From positions 1 to 33,243 of the forward strand of contig NZ_LBDA02000111.1 in NCBI RefSeq assembly GCF_000980885.2: a stretch of DNA of 33,243 bases. Direction: 5' to 3'. Position numbers and translations under genes: made by a program. This document shows positions 1 through 7,081 of the stretch, in pieces; position 1 is the stretch's first letter; each line of letters starts with the position of its first letter. The notes beneath the pieces are model-generated. The model did not search any database. It was not told where the DNA came from and was given only the letters and a program-made list of their open reading frames with translations. Source of the stretch: Streptomyces malaysiense (GTDB taxonomy: Bacteria; Actinomycetota; Actinomycetes; Streptomycetales; Streptomycetaceae).

Positions 1-68
1 TTCTCAAGGAACGGTCGCTTCCTTTGTACTCACCCTCTCGGGCTTTCCTCCGGGCTTCCCTTCGGTGT

Positions 69-166
69 TTCCGACTCTATCAGATCTTTCTGATCCGATT
101 TCCTCGGTGCTTTCCAGGTTCTCGCTCTCGCGATTTCCTTTCCGGCGGTTCCGACTCTATCAGATC
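69..166 (-). repeat. Duplicated rrn promoter element
   Basis: The 18-mer TTCCGACTCTATCAGATC on the plus strand occurs twice, at 69-86 and 149-166, exactly 80 bases apart. On the minus strand each copy contains TAGAGT (74-79 and 154-159), a -10-like hexamer. The expected -35 positions read GAAATC and GGTCAG, which are poor matches to TTGACA. The copies look like duplicated rrn core promoters that depend little on the -35 box, or are partly decayed. Confidence 0.6.
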
Positions 167-234
167 CTTTCGGTGTCTGACCCCCAGTCAGCGGGGTTCG
201 TCCTCCCGGCCGTTGGGCCGTTCCGACGAGTGAG

Positions 235-264
235 ACATTAGCGGATTCCCGGCTCCCGAGCTAA
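235..264 (-). promoter_or_regulatory. Second rrn promoter candidate
   Basis: On the minus strand TAATGT (235-240) is a good -10 box. At 18 bases spacing it is preceded by TTAGCT (259-264), a weak -35. The position within the array fits one of the multiple rrn promoters known in Streptomyces. The start site is inferred, not seen. Confidence 0.5.
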
Positions 265-414
265 TCGGGGGCCCGTTCTTTCGAACTCGGATTCCTCATT
301 TCGCAAATACGCACGCCGAAGCTTTCGACGCCGAGGCGTCGGAATGGGTGGTGCTCACGGAATGGCTGCCCGGGGACCGACCGGAGTCGGCGCTCACGTC
401 GGACAACTCGGAGT

Positions 415-443
415 ACCTTACGGATCGTTCCGAGGTGTGTCAA
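415..443 (-). promoter_or_regulatory. Upstream rrn promoter, sigma-HrdB type
   Basis: On the minus strand TTGACA (438-443) is followed by a 17-base spacer and TAAGGT (415-420), a near-consensus vegetative promoter. The -35 box starts only 28 bases downstream of the proC stop codon, so the rrn promoter array begins directly behind proC. This is the best-matching promoter in the array. Confidence 0.75.
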
Positions 444-470
444 CTACCGCTCGGTCCCTCCCGGTCAGGG

Positions 471-1283
471 TCAGTCCTTCGTGCCGGAGGCCAGCTCGCG
501 GCTGCGGTCCCGTGCTGCTTCCAGGGCGGCGATGAGGGCCGCGCGGACACCGTGGTTCTCCAGCTCCCGGATGGCGTTGATCGTCGTACCGGCGGGCGAG
601 GTGACGTTCTCCCGGAGCTTCACCGGGTGCTCGCCGCTGTCGCGAAGCATCACGGCGGCGCCGATGGCGGACTGGACGATGAGGTCGTGGGCCTTGTCGC
701 GGGGCAGGCCGAGGAGGATGCCCGCGTCGGTCATCGCCTCGACCAGATAGAAGAAGTACGCCGGACCGGAGCCGGACAGGGCGGTGCAGGCGTCCTGCTG
801 GCCCTCGGGCACGCGAAGCGTCTTGCCGACGGCGCCGAAGATGTCCTCGGCTGTGGCCAGGTGCTCCTGGGTCGCGTGGGTGCCGGCGGAGATGACGGAC
901 ATGGCCTCGTCGACGAGGGCCGGGGTGTTCGTCATGACGCGGACCACCGGGGTGCCCTTGACGAGGCGCTCCTCCAGGAAGGCGGTCGGAATGCCCGCGG
1001 CGCCGCTGATGACCAGGCGGTCGTCGGGGACGTGCGGAGCCAGTTCGTCGAGCAGGGTGCCCATGTCCTGCGGCTTGACCGTGAGGATCAGCGTGTCGGC
1101 GGTCTTGGCGGCCTCGGCGTTGCTGACCGGGGTGACTCCGTGGCGGGCGCGGAGCTCCTCGGCGCGTTCCGGACGGCGGGCGGTGACGAGCAGGTCGGCC
1201 GGGGCCCAGCCACCTCGGATCATCCCGCTGAGCAGGGCTTCGCCGATCTTGCCGGTACCGAGTACTGCGACTTTCTGGGTCAT
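471..1283 (-). CDS. proC: Pyrroline-5-carboxylate reductase
   Basis: A 270-residue cytoplasmic enzyme that reduces 1-pyrroline-5-carboxylate to L-proline with NAD(P)H, the last step of proline synthesis. The N-terminus MTQKVAVLGTGKIGEALL has the Rossmann dinucleotide motif GTGKIG (residues 9-14). Near the C-terminus, ENVTSPAGTTINAI matches the ProC family signature. The length is the usual one for the family. The ATG at 1283 was chosen because the nucleotide-binding strand begins immediately after it; upstream in-frame codons only add an Arg/Pro-rich tail with no family match. The gene stands alone, diverges from the secreted-protein gene at 1436, and is followed on the same strand by the rrn promoters. 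Confidence 0.95.
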   Translation of the reverse strand: MTQKVAVLGTGKIGEALLSGMIRGGWAPADLLVTARRPERAEELRARHGVTPVSNAEAAKTADTLILTVKPQDMGTLLDELAPHVPDDRLVISGAAGIPTAFLEERLVKGTPVVRVMTNTPALVDEAMSVISAGTHATQEHLATAEDIFGAVGKTLRVPEGQQDACTALSGSGPAYFFYLVEAMTDAGILLGLPRDKAHDLIVQSAIGAAVMLRDSGEHPVKLRENVTSPAGTTINAIRELENHGVRAALIAALEAARDRSRELASGTKD

Positions 1284-1435
1284 GCGGCTCAGTCTGGCAC
1301 CGGGGGTGTCCGGCCGGGGCGCATGTCCGGTCGGCGGACCGGGTGCGGTGTGCCGGGCCGGGCGGCGGTGGGACGCGAGTCCGGCGTTCCGGTGACCAGC
1401 AGGTGGCATTCAGCCGGCGTACACGCTGTCTCAAG

Positions 1436-3424
1436 ATGGTGCCGTCAGAGTCCGGCCTCGTGCCCACTTCACCCTCGCGTCCCGGCGTCGCCTCCGTGTG
1501 CGCCGCTGCCTTGACGCTCTCAGGACTGCTCGTGACAGGGGTGGCCGCCGCTCAGCCGGCGGCCGCCGCGGACCCGGCCGGCTACCAGAACGTCCGGATC
1601 AACGAGGTCACCTCGTCGAACAGCGACACGGTGGAGCTGTACAACACCGGTTCGGCGTCGGTGAGCATCAGTGGCTGGAAGATGTCCGACGACAGCTTCT
1701 CGCCGCAGTCGTTCAGCCCGTCCGCCGGCACCATCGCGGCGCACGGCTTAGTCACCTTCGACTCGCCCAAGGGACTCGGTGACTCGGACAAGCTGGTGAT
1801 CTACACCTCCGGTGGCACGGTGGTCGACCGGGTCGAGTGGGCCGCCGGCAAGGCGAAGCCGGCGATGGCGAGGTGCGGCGGTGACGGCACCGGCGCGTGG
1901 GTCACCACGACCGGTGCGACCACCTTCGGTGCCGCGAACGCCGCGGGCTGCCCCGCCGCGCTCCCGGCCGCGAGCCAGGTGCGGATCAACGAGGTCACCT
2001 CGGACGGCGCGGACACCGTGGAGCTGTACAACGGGGGTTCGAGCGCGGTCGGTATCGGGTCGTGGAAGTACGTCGACGGCGACACCGGCCACTCACCGGC
2101 CTCGATCTCCTCCTCCTCGCCGAGCACCACCAGCATCCCCGCCGGCGGCTACGCCACGTTCGGCTCCGTCCTCGGCCTGGGCGACAACGACTCGGTCTTC
2201 CTCACCGACGGCGATGGCGACACCGTCGACTCGGTGACCTGGGCGGCCGGTGGCGCCAAGCCGTCGGACGAGCGCTGCGCCGACGGCACCGGCACCTTCC
2301 GGACCGCCGTGACCGCGACGCCCGGCAGCGCGAACTCCTGCTCGGGCGGCGGTGGCACCGGTGGCGGTCGGCTGCTGGGCGGCGGCGGAACGCTCACCAG
2401 CGGCTGTACCCCCGAGGCTCCCACCGGTACGGCTGCCACCCCGGCCGGCACCTCGGCGTGGCCGGGCGGACCGGACGTCACGATCGCCGACGACGTGTGC
2501 GCGTTCACCACGTCCACCGGCCCCGAGGGCCGTGACGTGAGCGGGCTGGCGTTCGACCCGGCGAACCCGTCGGTGCTCTGGGCCGTCAAGAACAAGAACT
2601 GGCTGTTCAAGCTGGTCAAGAGCAACGGCAAGTGGATCCCGGACGCGTCGTGGAGCGCGACCGGCAAGCAGATCCGCTTCCTGGGTGGTTCCGGCGAGCC
2701 GGACTCCGAGGGGCTGACGGTCGGCGCCGACGGCCACCTCTACGTGACCTCCGAGCGCGACAACACCGAGAAAACGGTCCCCAAGGACACGATCATGGAG
2801 TTCGACCCCACCGCCGGCGGCCCGACGCTCACGCCGGTCCGCCAGTGGGACATGACCTCGCAGTTCCCGCAGCTCGACACGGGCAGCAAGGCCGACGCCA
2901 ACCTGGGCTTCGAGGGCGTCGCCTACGTACCGGACAGCTGGCTGACCGCGAGCGGCTGGGTCGACCCGCTCACCGGCGCCGCCTACGACCCGGCGGACTA
3001 CCCCCGCCACGGAACCGGCCTGTTCTTCGCCGGCCTGGAATGGGACGGCACGCTGCACGCCTACGGCCTGAACTCCGACGGCACGTTCACCACGTTCGGC
3101 GCGATCTCCACCGGCAAGACCTCCGTGGTGGATGTGACGTTCGACCCCGGGACCCGGCGCATCGTCGCCACCTGTGACAACGCCTGCGGCGAGACCCACA
3201 CCTTCATGAAGGTCGGCTCCGCCGGCGCGATCGTCCCCGACGTCACCTACACGAACCCGGCCGTCATGCCGGTCGACAACCTGGAGGGCTTCGCCGTCGC
3301 GCCCCCCTCGGCCTGCGTCGACGGCGCACGCGAGGCGGTCTGGAGCGACGACGGCATCTACGGCTTCGGCTCCGGAAGCTCCTCGTACGGACACGCCCTC
3401 TACAGCGGGACCTTCCCCTGCTGA
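1436..3424 (+). CDS. Secreted protein: two lamin-tail domains plus phytase-like propeller domain
   Basis: About 662 residues. The N-terminus carries a signal peptide with a hydrophobic core (about 20-38) and AQPAAAA cleavage region. Two homologous lamin-tail (LTD) modules follow at about 52-170 and 182-300; each starts VRINEVTS, has DTVELYN and ends in a Cys-containing segment. A Gly-rich linker (303-318) leads to a C-terminal domain (about 350-662) with SGLAFDPANPSVLWAV, SEGLTVGADGHLYVTSERDN and NLEGFAVAPPS, which resembles the 'esterase-like activity of phytase' beta-propeller family. The enzymatic role is inferred from the fold only; LTD modules are usually non-catalytic adhesion or targeting units. 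The start is uncertain: ATG 1436 has no clear Shine-Dalgarno sequence and GTG 1459 is an alternative. The gene converges on the ABC permease. Confidence 0.8.
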   Translation: MVPSESGLVPTSPSRPGVASVCAAALTLSGLLVTGVAAAQPAAAADPAGYQNVRINEVTSSNSDTVELYNTGSASVSISGWKMSDDSFSPQSFSPSAGTIAAHGLVTFDSPKGLGDSDKLVIYTSGGTVVDRVEWAAGKAKPAMARCGGDGTGAWVTTTGATTFGAANAAGCPAALPAASQVRINEVTSDGADTVELYNGGSSAVGIGSWKYVDGDTGHSPASISSSSPSTTSIPAGGYATFGSVLGLGDNDSVFLTDGDGDTVDSVTWAAGGAKPSDERCADGTGTFRTAVTATPGSANSCSGGGGTGGGRLLGGGGTLTSGCTPEAPTGTAATPAGTSAWPGGPDVTIADDVCAFTTSTGPEGRDVSGLAFDPANPSVLWAVKNKNWLFKLVKSNGKWIPDASWSATGKQIRFLGGSGEPDSEGLTVGADGHLYVTSERDNTEKTVPKDTIMEFDPTAGGPTLTPVRQWDMTSQFPQLDTGSKADANLGFEGVAYVPDSWLTASGWVDPLTGAAYDPADYPRHGTGLFFAGLEWDGTLHAYGLNSDGTFTTFGAISTGKTSVVDVTFDPGTRRIVATCDNACGETHTFMKVGSAGAIVPDVTYTNPAVMPVDNLEGFAVAPPSACVDGAREAVWSDDGIYGFGSGSSSYGHALYSGTFPC

Positions 3425-3448
3425 ACTCCTGACGGGATTCGAGTCTCG

Positions 3449-3488
3449 CGGCGGACCGGGGTGGCGACCGCGGCCACCCGCTCCGCCG
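3449..3488. terminator. Bidirectional terminator hairpin
   Basis: CGGCGGA (3449-3455) pairs with TCCGCCG (3482-3488), and inside it GGGTGGC (3459-3465) pairs with GCCACCC (3473-3479). It lies between the convergent ends of the secreted-protein gene and the ABC permease. There is no T-tract, as is common in Streptomyces. Confidence 0.45.
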
Positions 3489-3506
3489 GGAGCCTCGTCG
3501 TACCCG

Positions 3507-4280
3507 TCACGGCGTCCGGCGTCGCAGCGTCGCCGCGCCCAGGGTCAGGACCAGGAGGGCGCAGCCGGTCACGATCCCGGCGTCCCGGGCGAAGGCCGAG
3601 GTCATGTCGCGGTGGTGGAGGAGCTGGTTCATGGCGTCCACGGCGTAGGACATGGGGAGGACGTCGGAGATGGCGCGGAGGACGGGGTGCATGGCGGAGC
3701 GGGGGGTGAAGAGGCCGCAGAGGAGGAGCTGGGGGAAGATCACCGCCGGCATGAACTGGACCGCCTGGAACTCCGAGGCCGCGAAGGCCGAGACGAAGAG
3801 GCCGAGGGCGGTGCCGAGCAGGGCGTCCAGGAGGGCGACGAGCAGGAGCAGCCACGGTGAGCCGGTGACGTCGAGGCCGAGGAGCCAGACGGACAGGCCG
3901 GTGGCGAGGACCGACTGGAGGACGGCGAAGGCGCCGAAGGCCAGGGCGTAGCCGGCGATCAGGTCGGCCTTGCCGAGGGGGAGGGCGAGGAGGCGTTCCA
4001 GGGTGCCCGAGGTGCGTTCGCGCAGGGTGGCGATGGAGGTCACCAGGAACATCGTGATCAGCGGGAAGATCCCGAGCAGCGAGGCGCCGAGGGTGTCGAA
4101 GGTGTGCGGGCCGCTGTCGAAGACGTAGCGCAGGATGACCAGCATCAGGCACGGGACGACGATCATCAGCGCGATGGTGCGGGGGTCGTGGCGCAGCTGG
4201 CGCAGGACGCGGGCCGCGGTGGCGAGGGTGCGGGCGGGGCTGAAGGCGGCCGCGGGCCGGAGGGCCGTCGTCGGGTTCAT
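3507..4280 (-). CDS. ABC-2 type transporter permease
   Basis: A 257-residue integral membrane protein of the ABC-2 (DrrB-like) exporter permease family. It has about six hydrophobic segments, the first at about 40-60 (IALMIVVPCLMLVILRYVF). The cytoplasmic segment TLRERTSGTLERLLALPLGK is the characteristic ABC-2 coupling region, and SDVLPMSYAVDAM is the typical late motif. The ATG at 4280 overlaps the stop of the ATPase gene as ATGA (4277-4280), so the two are translationally coupled and form one exporter. The substrate cannot be told; relatives export drugs, lipids or antibiotics. Confidence 0.9.
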   Translation of the reverse strand: MNPTTALRPAAAFSPARTLATAARVLRQLRHDPRTIALMIVVPCLMLVILRYVFDSGPHTFDTLGASLLGIFPLITMFLVTSIATLRERTSGTLERLLALPLGKADLIAGYALAFGAFAVLQSVLATGLSVWLLGLDVTGSPWLLLLVALLDALLGTALGLFVSAFAASEFQAVQFMPAVIFPQLLLCGLFTPRSAMHPVLRAISDVLPMSYAVDAMNQLLHHRDMTSAFARDAGIVTGCALLVLTLGAATLRRRTP

Positions 4281-5062
4281 CGGGTGCTCTCCTTGGTGCG
4301 GGCCGCCGTCGCGGCCTCGTCGACCAGGTGCAGGAAGGCGGCCTCGACCGTCTCCGCGCCGGTGCGGGTGCGCAGTGCCTCGGGGGTGTCGTCGGCGAGG
4401 ATCTCGCCCTCGCGCATCAGCAGCAGTCGGTCGCAGCGCTCGGCCTCGTCCATGACGTGGGAGGAGACGAGGAGGGTGGTGCCGCGGGTGGCGGCGAGGC
4501 CGTGGAAGAGCTGCCACAGGTCGCGGCGGAGTACGGGGTCCAGGCCGACGGTCGGCTCGTCCAGGACCAGGAGTTCGGGGGTGCCGAGCAGGGCGACGGC
4601 GAGGGAGACGCGGCTGCGCTGGCCGCCGGAGAGGGAGCCGGCGAGGGCGTCCGCGTGGGTGGTGAGGTCGACGTCGGTGATGGCCCGGGTGATGTTCGCC
4701 CGGCGGCGGTCGGCGGCGGCGCGGCCGGGGTCGAGGACGGCGGCGAAGTACGCCAGGTTCTGGCGGACGGTCAGGTCCGCGTAGACGGAGGGGGCCTGGG
4801 TGACGTAGCCGACGCGGGTGCGCAGGGTGGGGTGGCCGGCCGGGCGGCCGAGGACGTCGAGGGTGCCGGTGACCTTGGCCTGGGTGCCGGCGACGGCGCG
4901 CATCAGCGTCGACTTGCCGCAGCCGGAGGGGCCGAGGAGGCCCGTGATCCGGCCGGGCGGGACGGTGAAGGAGAGGTCGCGCAGGACGGGGCGGGGACCC
5001 CGCACGACGGTGAGGTGGTGGGCGTGGATGGCGGCGGGTGGGGCCGGCGACGCATTATTCAT
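4277..5062 (-). CDS. ABC transporter ATP-binding protein
   Basis: A 261-residue nucleotide-binding subunit that powers the permease encoded after it. Walker A GPSGCGKST is at 44-52, the signature LSGGQ at 144-148, Walker B LLVLDE at about 164-169, and the switch histidine in SSHVMDEAE near 202. The ATG at 5062 was chosen because it lies where the predicted transcript begins: a promoter ends a few bases upstream, giving a leaderless mRNA. GTG at 5065, directly before it, is also possible. The 9-base inverted repeat on this start suggests control by a dimeric repressor. No regulator gene is adjacent. Confidence 0.92.
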   Translation of the reverse strand: MNNASPAPPAAIHAHHLTVVRGPRPVLRDLSFTVPPGRITGLLGPSGCGKSTLMRAVAGTQAKVTGTLDVLGRPAGHPTLRTRVGYVTQAPSVYADLTVRQNLAYFAAVLDPGRAAADRRRANITRAITDVDLTTHADALAGSLSGGQRSRVSLAVALLGTPELLVLDEPTVGLDPVLRRDLWQLFHGLAATRGTTLLVSSHVMDEAERCDRLLLMREGEILADDTPEALRTRTGAETVEAAFLHLVDEAATAARTKESTR

Positions 5063-5077
5063 CACTCGATGAATAAT
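5054..5077. promoter_or_regulatory. Operator-like inverted repeat on the ABC promoter
   Basis: ATTATTCAT (5054-5062) and ATGAATAAT (5069-5077) form a perfect 9-base inverted repeat with a 6-base spacer. It is strikingly AT-rich within very GC-rich DNA. It covers the -10 box, the predicted transcription start and the first codons of the ATPase gene, which fits a repressor site of TetR or MarR size. The cognate protein is unknown. Confidence 0.6.
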
Positions 5078-5101
5078 CAGCCCGGTGGGCCGGGGCGTCA
5101 A
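5072..5101 (-). promoter_or_regulatory. Promoter of the ABC exporter operon, leaderless
   Basis: On the minus strand TTGACG (5096-5101) is followed by GATTAT (5073-5078, spacing 17) or ATTATT (5072-5077, spacing 18). The predicted transcription start falls at about 5062-5066, at or within a few bases of the ATG (5062) or GTG (5065) start codon. The mRNA would therefore have no ribosome-binding leader, and none is seen. Confidence 0.6.
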
Positions 5102-5216
5102 GGGCCGGGGGGCCTGGTGCGGCGGGACCTTGGTACGGGGACGACGGGGCCGCGGGCCGTCGGCTCCCGCCGGTCCTGGTCCGTCCGCCCGCCGCCCCCG
5201 CCGGGCCCCCTTCCGG

Positions 5217-6002
5217 TCACGGCTTCCTGGCCACCAGGAGGAGTACGTCGTAGGTCTCCTCGACCGTGCCGTCGGGGGAGACCTCCAGGAGGTGGGTGCG
5301 CTCCTCGGCCAGGAAGGCGTCGCGGGCCGGGGCGTCCATGACGAGGAAGTGCGAGTGGCTCGCGATGTTGGCGAGGTGGGCGTCGACGGGGATCCGGCGG
5401 CTCCAGCGAAGCGTGTGCTCGGCGAAGTCGAGGCGGCCGCTGGGATCGGCGAGGTCCGTGCGGTCATGGGCGTTCCTGTGCACTTCGACGGGGTCGAAGC
5501 CCAGGTAACGGCCCCTGCGGGCGAGGGACTGCGCGATCCACTCGACGTCGAGGGCGTGGGTGTTCCACCACAGGGCCAGCGTGCCGCCCGGCCGCAGGAC
5601 GCGCAGTGCCTCGGTCACCGAGTGGGCGGGGTCGGTCCAGTGCCAGGACTGGGCGTAGGTGAGGAGGTCGAGGGTGGCGTCGGCGAGCGGGAGCGCGTTT
5701 CCGTCGCCCCGGACCAGGGGGATGTCCGGGTTGCCGCGGCGGAACTCGGCGGCCATGCCCTCACCGGGCTCGACCGCGAGGACGTCCGCGCCGCGGGCGC
5801 GCAGCGGGCCGGTGGAGATTCCGGTGCCGGCGCCGACGTCCGCGGTCCTCGCGCCGGCCAGGGGCCGGCCCGCCGCCTGCTCGATGGTGTCGAAGAGGGC
5901 GGACGGATAGGAGGGACGGTTGGCCGCGTACTGGGCGGCGGCCGCGTTGAAGGAGTGGGCGCGGGCAGCACGGCCGGGATCAGCGGGTCGCGTGGTCGTC
6001 AT
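5217..6002 (-). CDS. Class I SAM-dependent methyltransferase
   Basis: A 261-residue protein with the Rossmann-like methyltransferase core. Motif I is ADVGAGTGIS (about residues 54-63), followed by an acidic strand end at VLAVEPGEGMA, the motif-III region GDGNALPLADATLDLL, and the post-core motif ALRVLRPGGTLALWW. The N-terminal FNAAAAQYAANRPSYP resembles small-molecule methyltransferases of the UbiE/'methyltransferase type 11' group. The substrate cannot be named. It starts at ATG 6002 and is followed at 154 bases by the ABC operon, which has its own promoter, so the two are probably separate units. Confidence 0.88.
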   Translation of the reverse strand: MTTTRPADPGRAARAHSFNAAAAQYAANRPSYPSALFDTIEQAAGRPLAGARTADVGAGTGISTGPLRARGADVLAVEPGEGMAAEFRRGNPDIPLVRGDGNALPLADATLDLLTYAQSWHWTDPAHSVTEALRVLRPGGTLALWWNTHALDVEWIAQSLARRGRYLGFDPVEVHRNAHDRTDLADPSGRLDFAEHTLRWSRRIPVDAHLANIASHSHFLVMDAPARDAFLAEERTHLLEVSPDGTVEETYDVLLLVARKP

Positions 6003-6055
6003 ACGGCCATGCTCGCCGGTGGGTACCGCGCACGGCGGCGGCTTTGCCCGGAGTT

Positions 6056-6562
6056 CTAGCGGCGGCGCTTCTTCTTCGCGGGGTTGCCCGAGCGGCGGGT
6101 GGTGCGGGCCGCGTGTTCGGCGCGGGACTTCTCGTACTCCTCGCGGTGCAGTTTCTCGCCCGGGGCCTCGGTGAGGGAGCGGACGAAGTAGGCGAGGAGG
6201 GTGCCGACGAAGCCGATGGCGAGCAGGCCGCGCAGGGACGCCTGGCGCTGCGGGTCCTGGCGCCTGCCGAAGCCGGCCAGGGTGTTGGCGAAGGCGAGCG
6301 CGGTGCAGATCGCGAACATGGCGACGACCAGGACGGTCACGAAGGCGCCGGTGCCGGCGATCTGGAGGCCCTGATAGGCGAAGCGCAGCACCAGGCAGGA
6401 GGCGACCGCGGCGGCGAGGGACCCGACGGCGACACCGGCGCGGCGGGCCGCGTAGCCGTCGTCGTGGTGCACCCAGGACGTGCCGAAAAAGCGCAGGGGC
6501 TCGGGCCGGGGCCCGCCCACGGATTCCTCCGGGGCGCCCGGGGCGCCGGTTTCGTCGCTCAC
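6056..6562 (-). CDS. Integral membrane protein of unknown function
   Basis: A 168-residue protein with about three hydrophobic segments: around VGSLAAAVASCLVLRFAY, FVTVLVVAMFAICTALAF and LLAIGFVGTLLAYFV. An acidic, Pro/Gly-rich N-terminus precedes them, and the C-terminus is very basic (KKKRRR at the end), suggesting a cytoplasmic tail. The GTG at 6562 (VSDETG) was chosen because upstream codons encode only an Arg/Pro-rich extension. I do not recognise the family. It lies 53 bases before the methyltransferase start on the same strand and may be cotranscribed. Confidence 0.75.
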   Translation of the reverse strand: MSDETGAPGAPEESVGGPRPEPLRFFGTSWVHHDDGYAARRAGVAVGSLAAAVASCLVLRFAYQGLQIAGTGAFVTVLVVAMFAICTALAFANTLAGFGRRQDPQRQASLRGLLAIGFVGTLLAYFVRSLTEAPGEKLHREEYEKSRAEHAARTTRRSGNPAKKKRRR

Positions 6563-6679
6563 GGGACGATTATGGCGCCGCAGGAGAGCGGACTCGCGGG
6601 CGGGGCGGCGGTGCGGGCGGGCGACCGGCGTGCCCCAGGGGCATGGTGGCGCCCCGGCGCCGGACCGCACGGTGGGGAG

Positions 6680-6934
6680 TCAGCCGCAGCGGTCCGTCAC
6701 GAAGCCGTCGCTGCCCGTGTGGACGTACGCGTCCGCCACGAACTCGCCGTCGCTGATGTTGTCCCAGATGTCGGAGGTGCCGTACGTGCCGGTGACCCTG
6801 GTGCCCGTGGTCTGGCAGTAGATCGGGACCTTGGCGCCCTCGGGGAGGGTGCGGGTGATGCCGTAGTTGGTGCCGGGGCCGCTGCGGACGTTGACGCGGA
6901 CGCCCGGGGCGATGGAGTAGTAGCGGACGGACAT
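6680..6934 (-). CDS. Small SH3-domain protein
   Basis: An 84-residue protein made almost entirely of one bacterial SH3 domain: VRVNVRSGPGTNYGITRTLPEG is the family hallmark (R-x-G-P-x-x-x-Y), followed by VPIYCQTTGTRVTG and a tail with a second Cys (TDRCG). The ATG at 6934 has a strong Shine-Dalgarno (GGGGGAG, 6-7 bases upstream). No signal peptide is seen, which is unusual because such domains normally bind peptidoglycan outside the cell. The two cysteines could form a disulfide or a thiol sensor. It diverges from the kinase at 7082 and shares its 147-base upstream region. Confidence 0.8.
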   Translation of the reverse strand: MSVRYYSIAPGVRVNVRSGPGTNYGITRTLPEGAKVPIYCQTTGTRVTGTYGTSDIWDNISDGEFVADAYVHTGSDGFVTDRCG

Positions 6935-7081
6935 GCGGATTCTCCCCCGTGAAGCCCCGCCGGAGGGCGGGGACCGTCGAATGCGAACGGAGGTTAGCAA
7001 GCCGCCTCGGTCTCGTACGAGCCATCGACTAGGCTCCGTCGCGTCGCGCGCGGACGAGGAGCACGGGGGGCGGTCCAGTCG

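Larger units (their letters stand above)
1..445 (-). promoter_or_regulatory. rRNA operon promoter and leader region
   Basis: Read on the minus strand, this stretch has the organisation and wording of Streptomyces rrn upstream regions. It has several -10-like elements, a repeated GATCTGATAGAGTCGGAA element, then a GAAGCCCGGAGGAAAGCCC stretch and the ending TTCCTTGAGAA that normally leads into the 16S leader. AAGGAA (19-24 complement) and TTCCTT (6-11 complement) can pair around a 7-base loop near the window edge, as expected for a leader hairpin. The 16S gene itself would lie before position 1 and is not in the window. There is no protein gene here; the only open frame is Arg/Ser-rich and has no family look. 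Identification rests on remembered rrn leader sequences, not on a search. Confidence 0.8.

Noticed and set aside
24..233. Small Arg/Ser-rich open frame at the left end
   Set aside because: It lies inside the rrn promoter/leader region and has no family look or Shine-Dalgarno.
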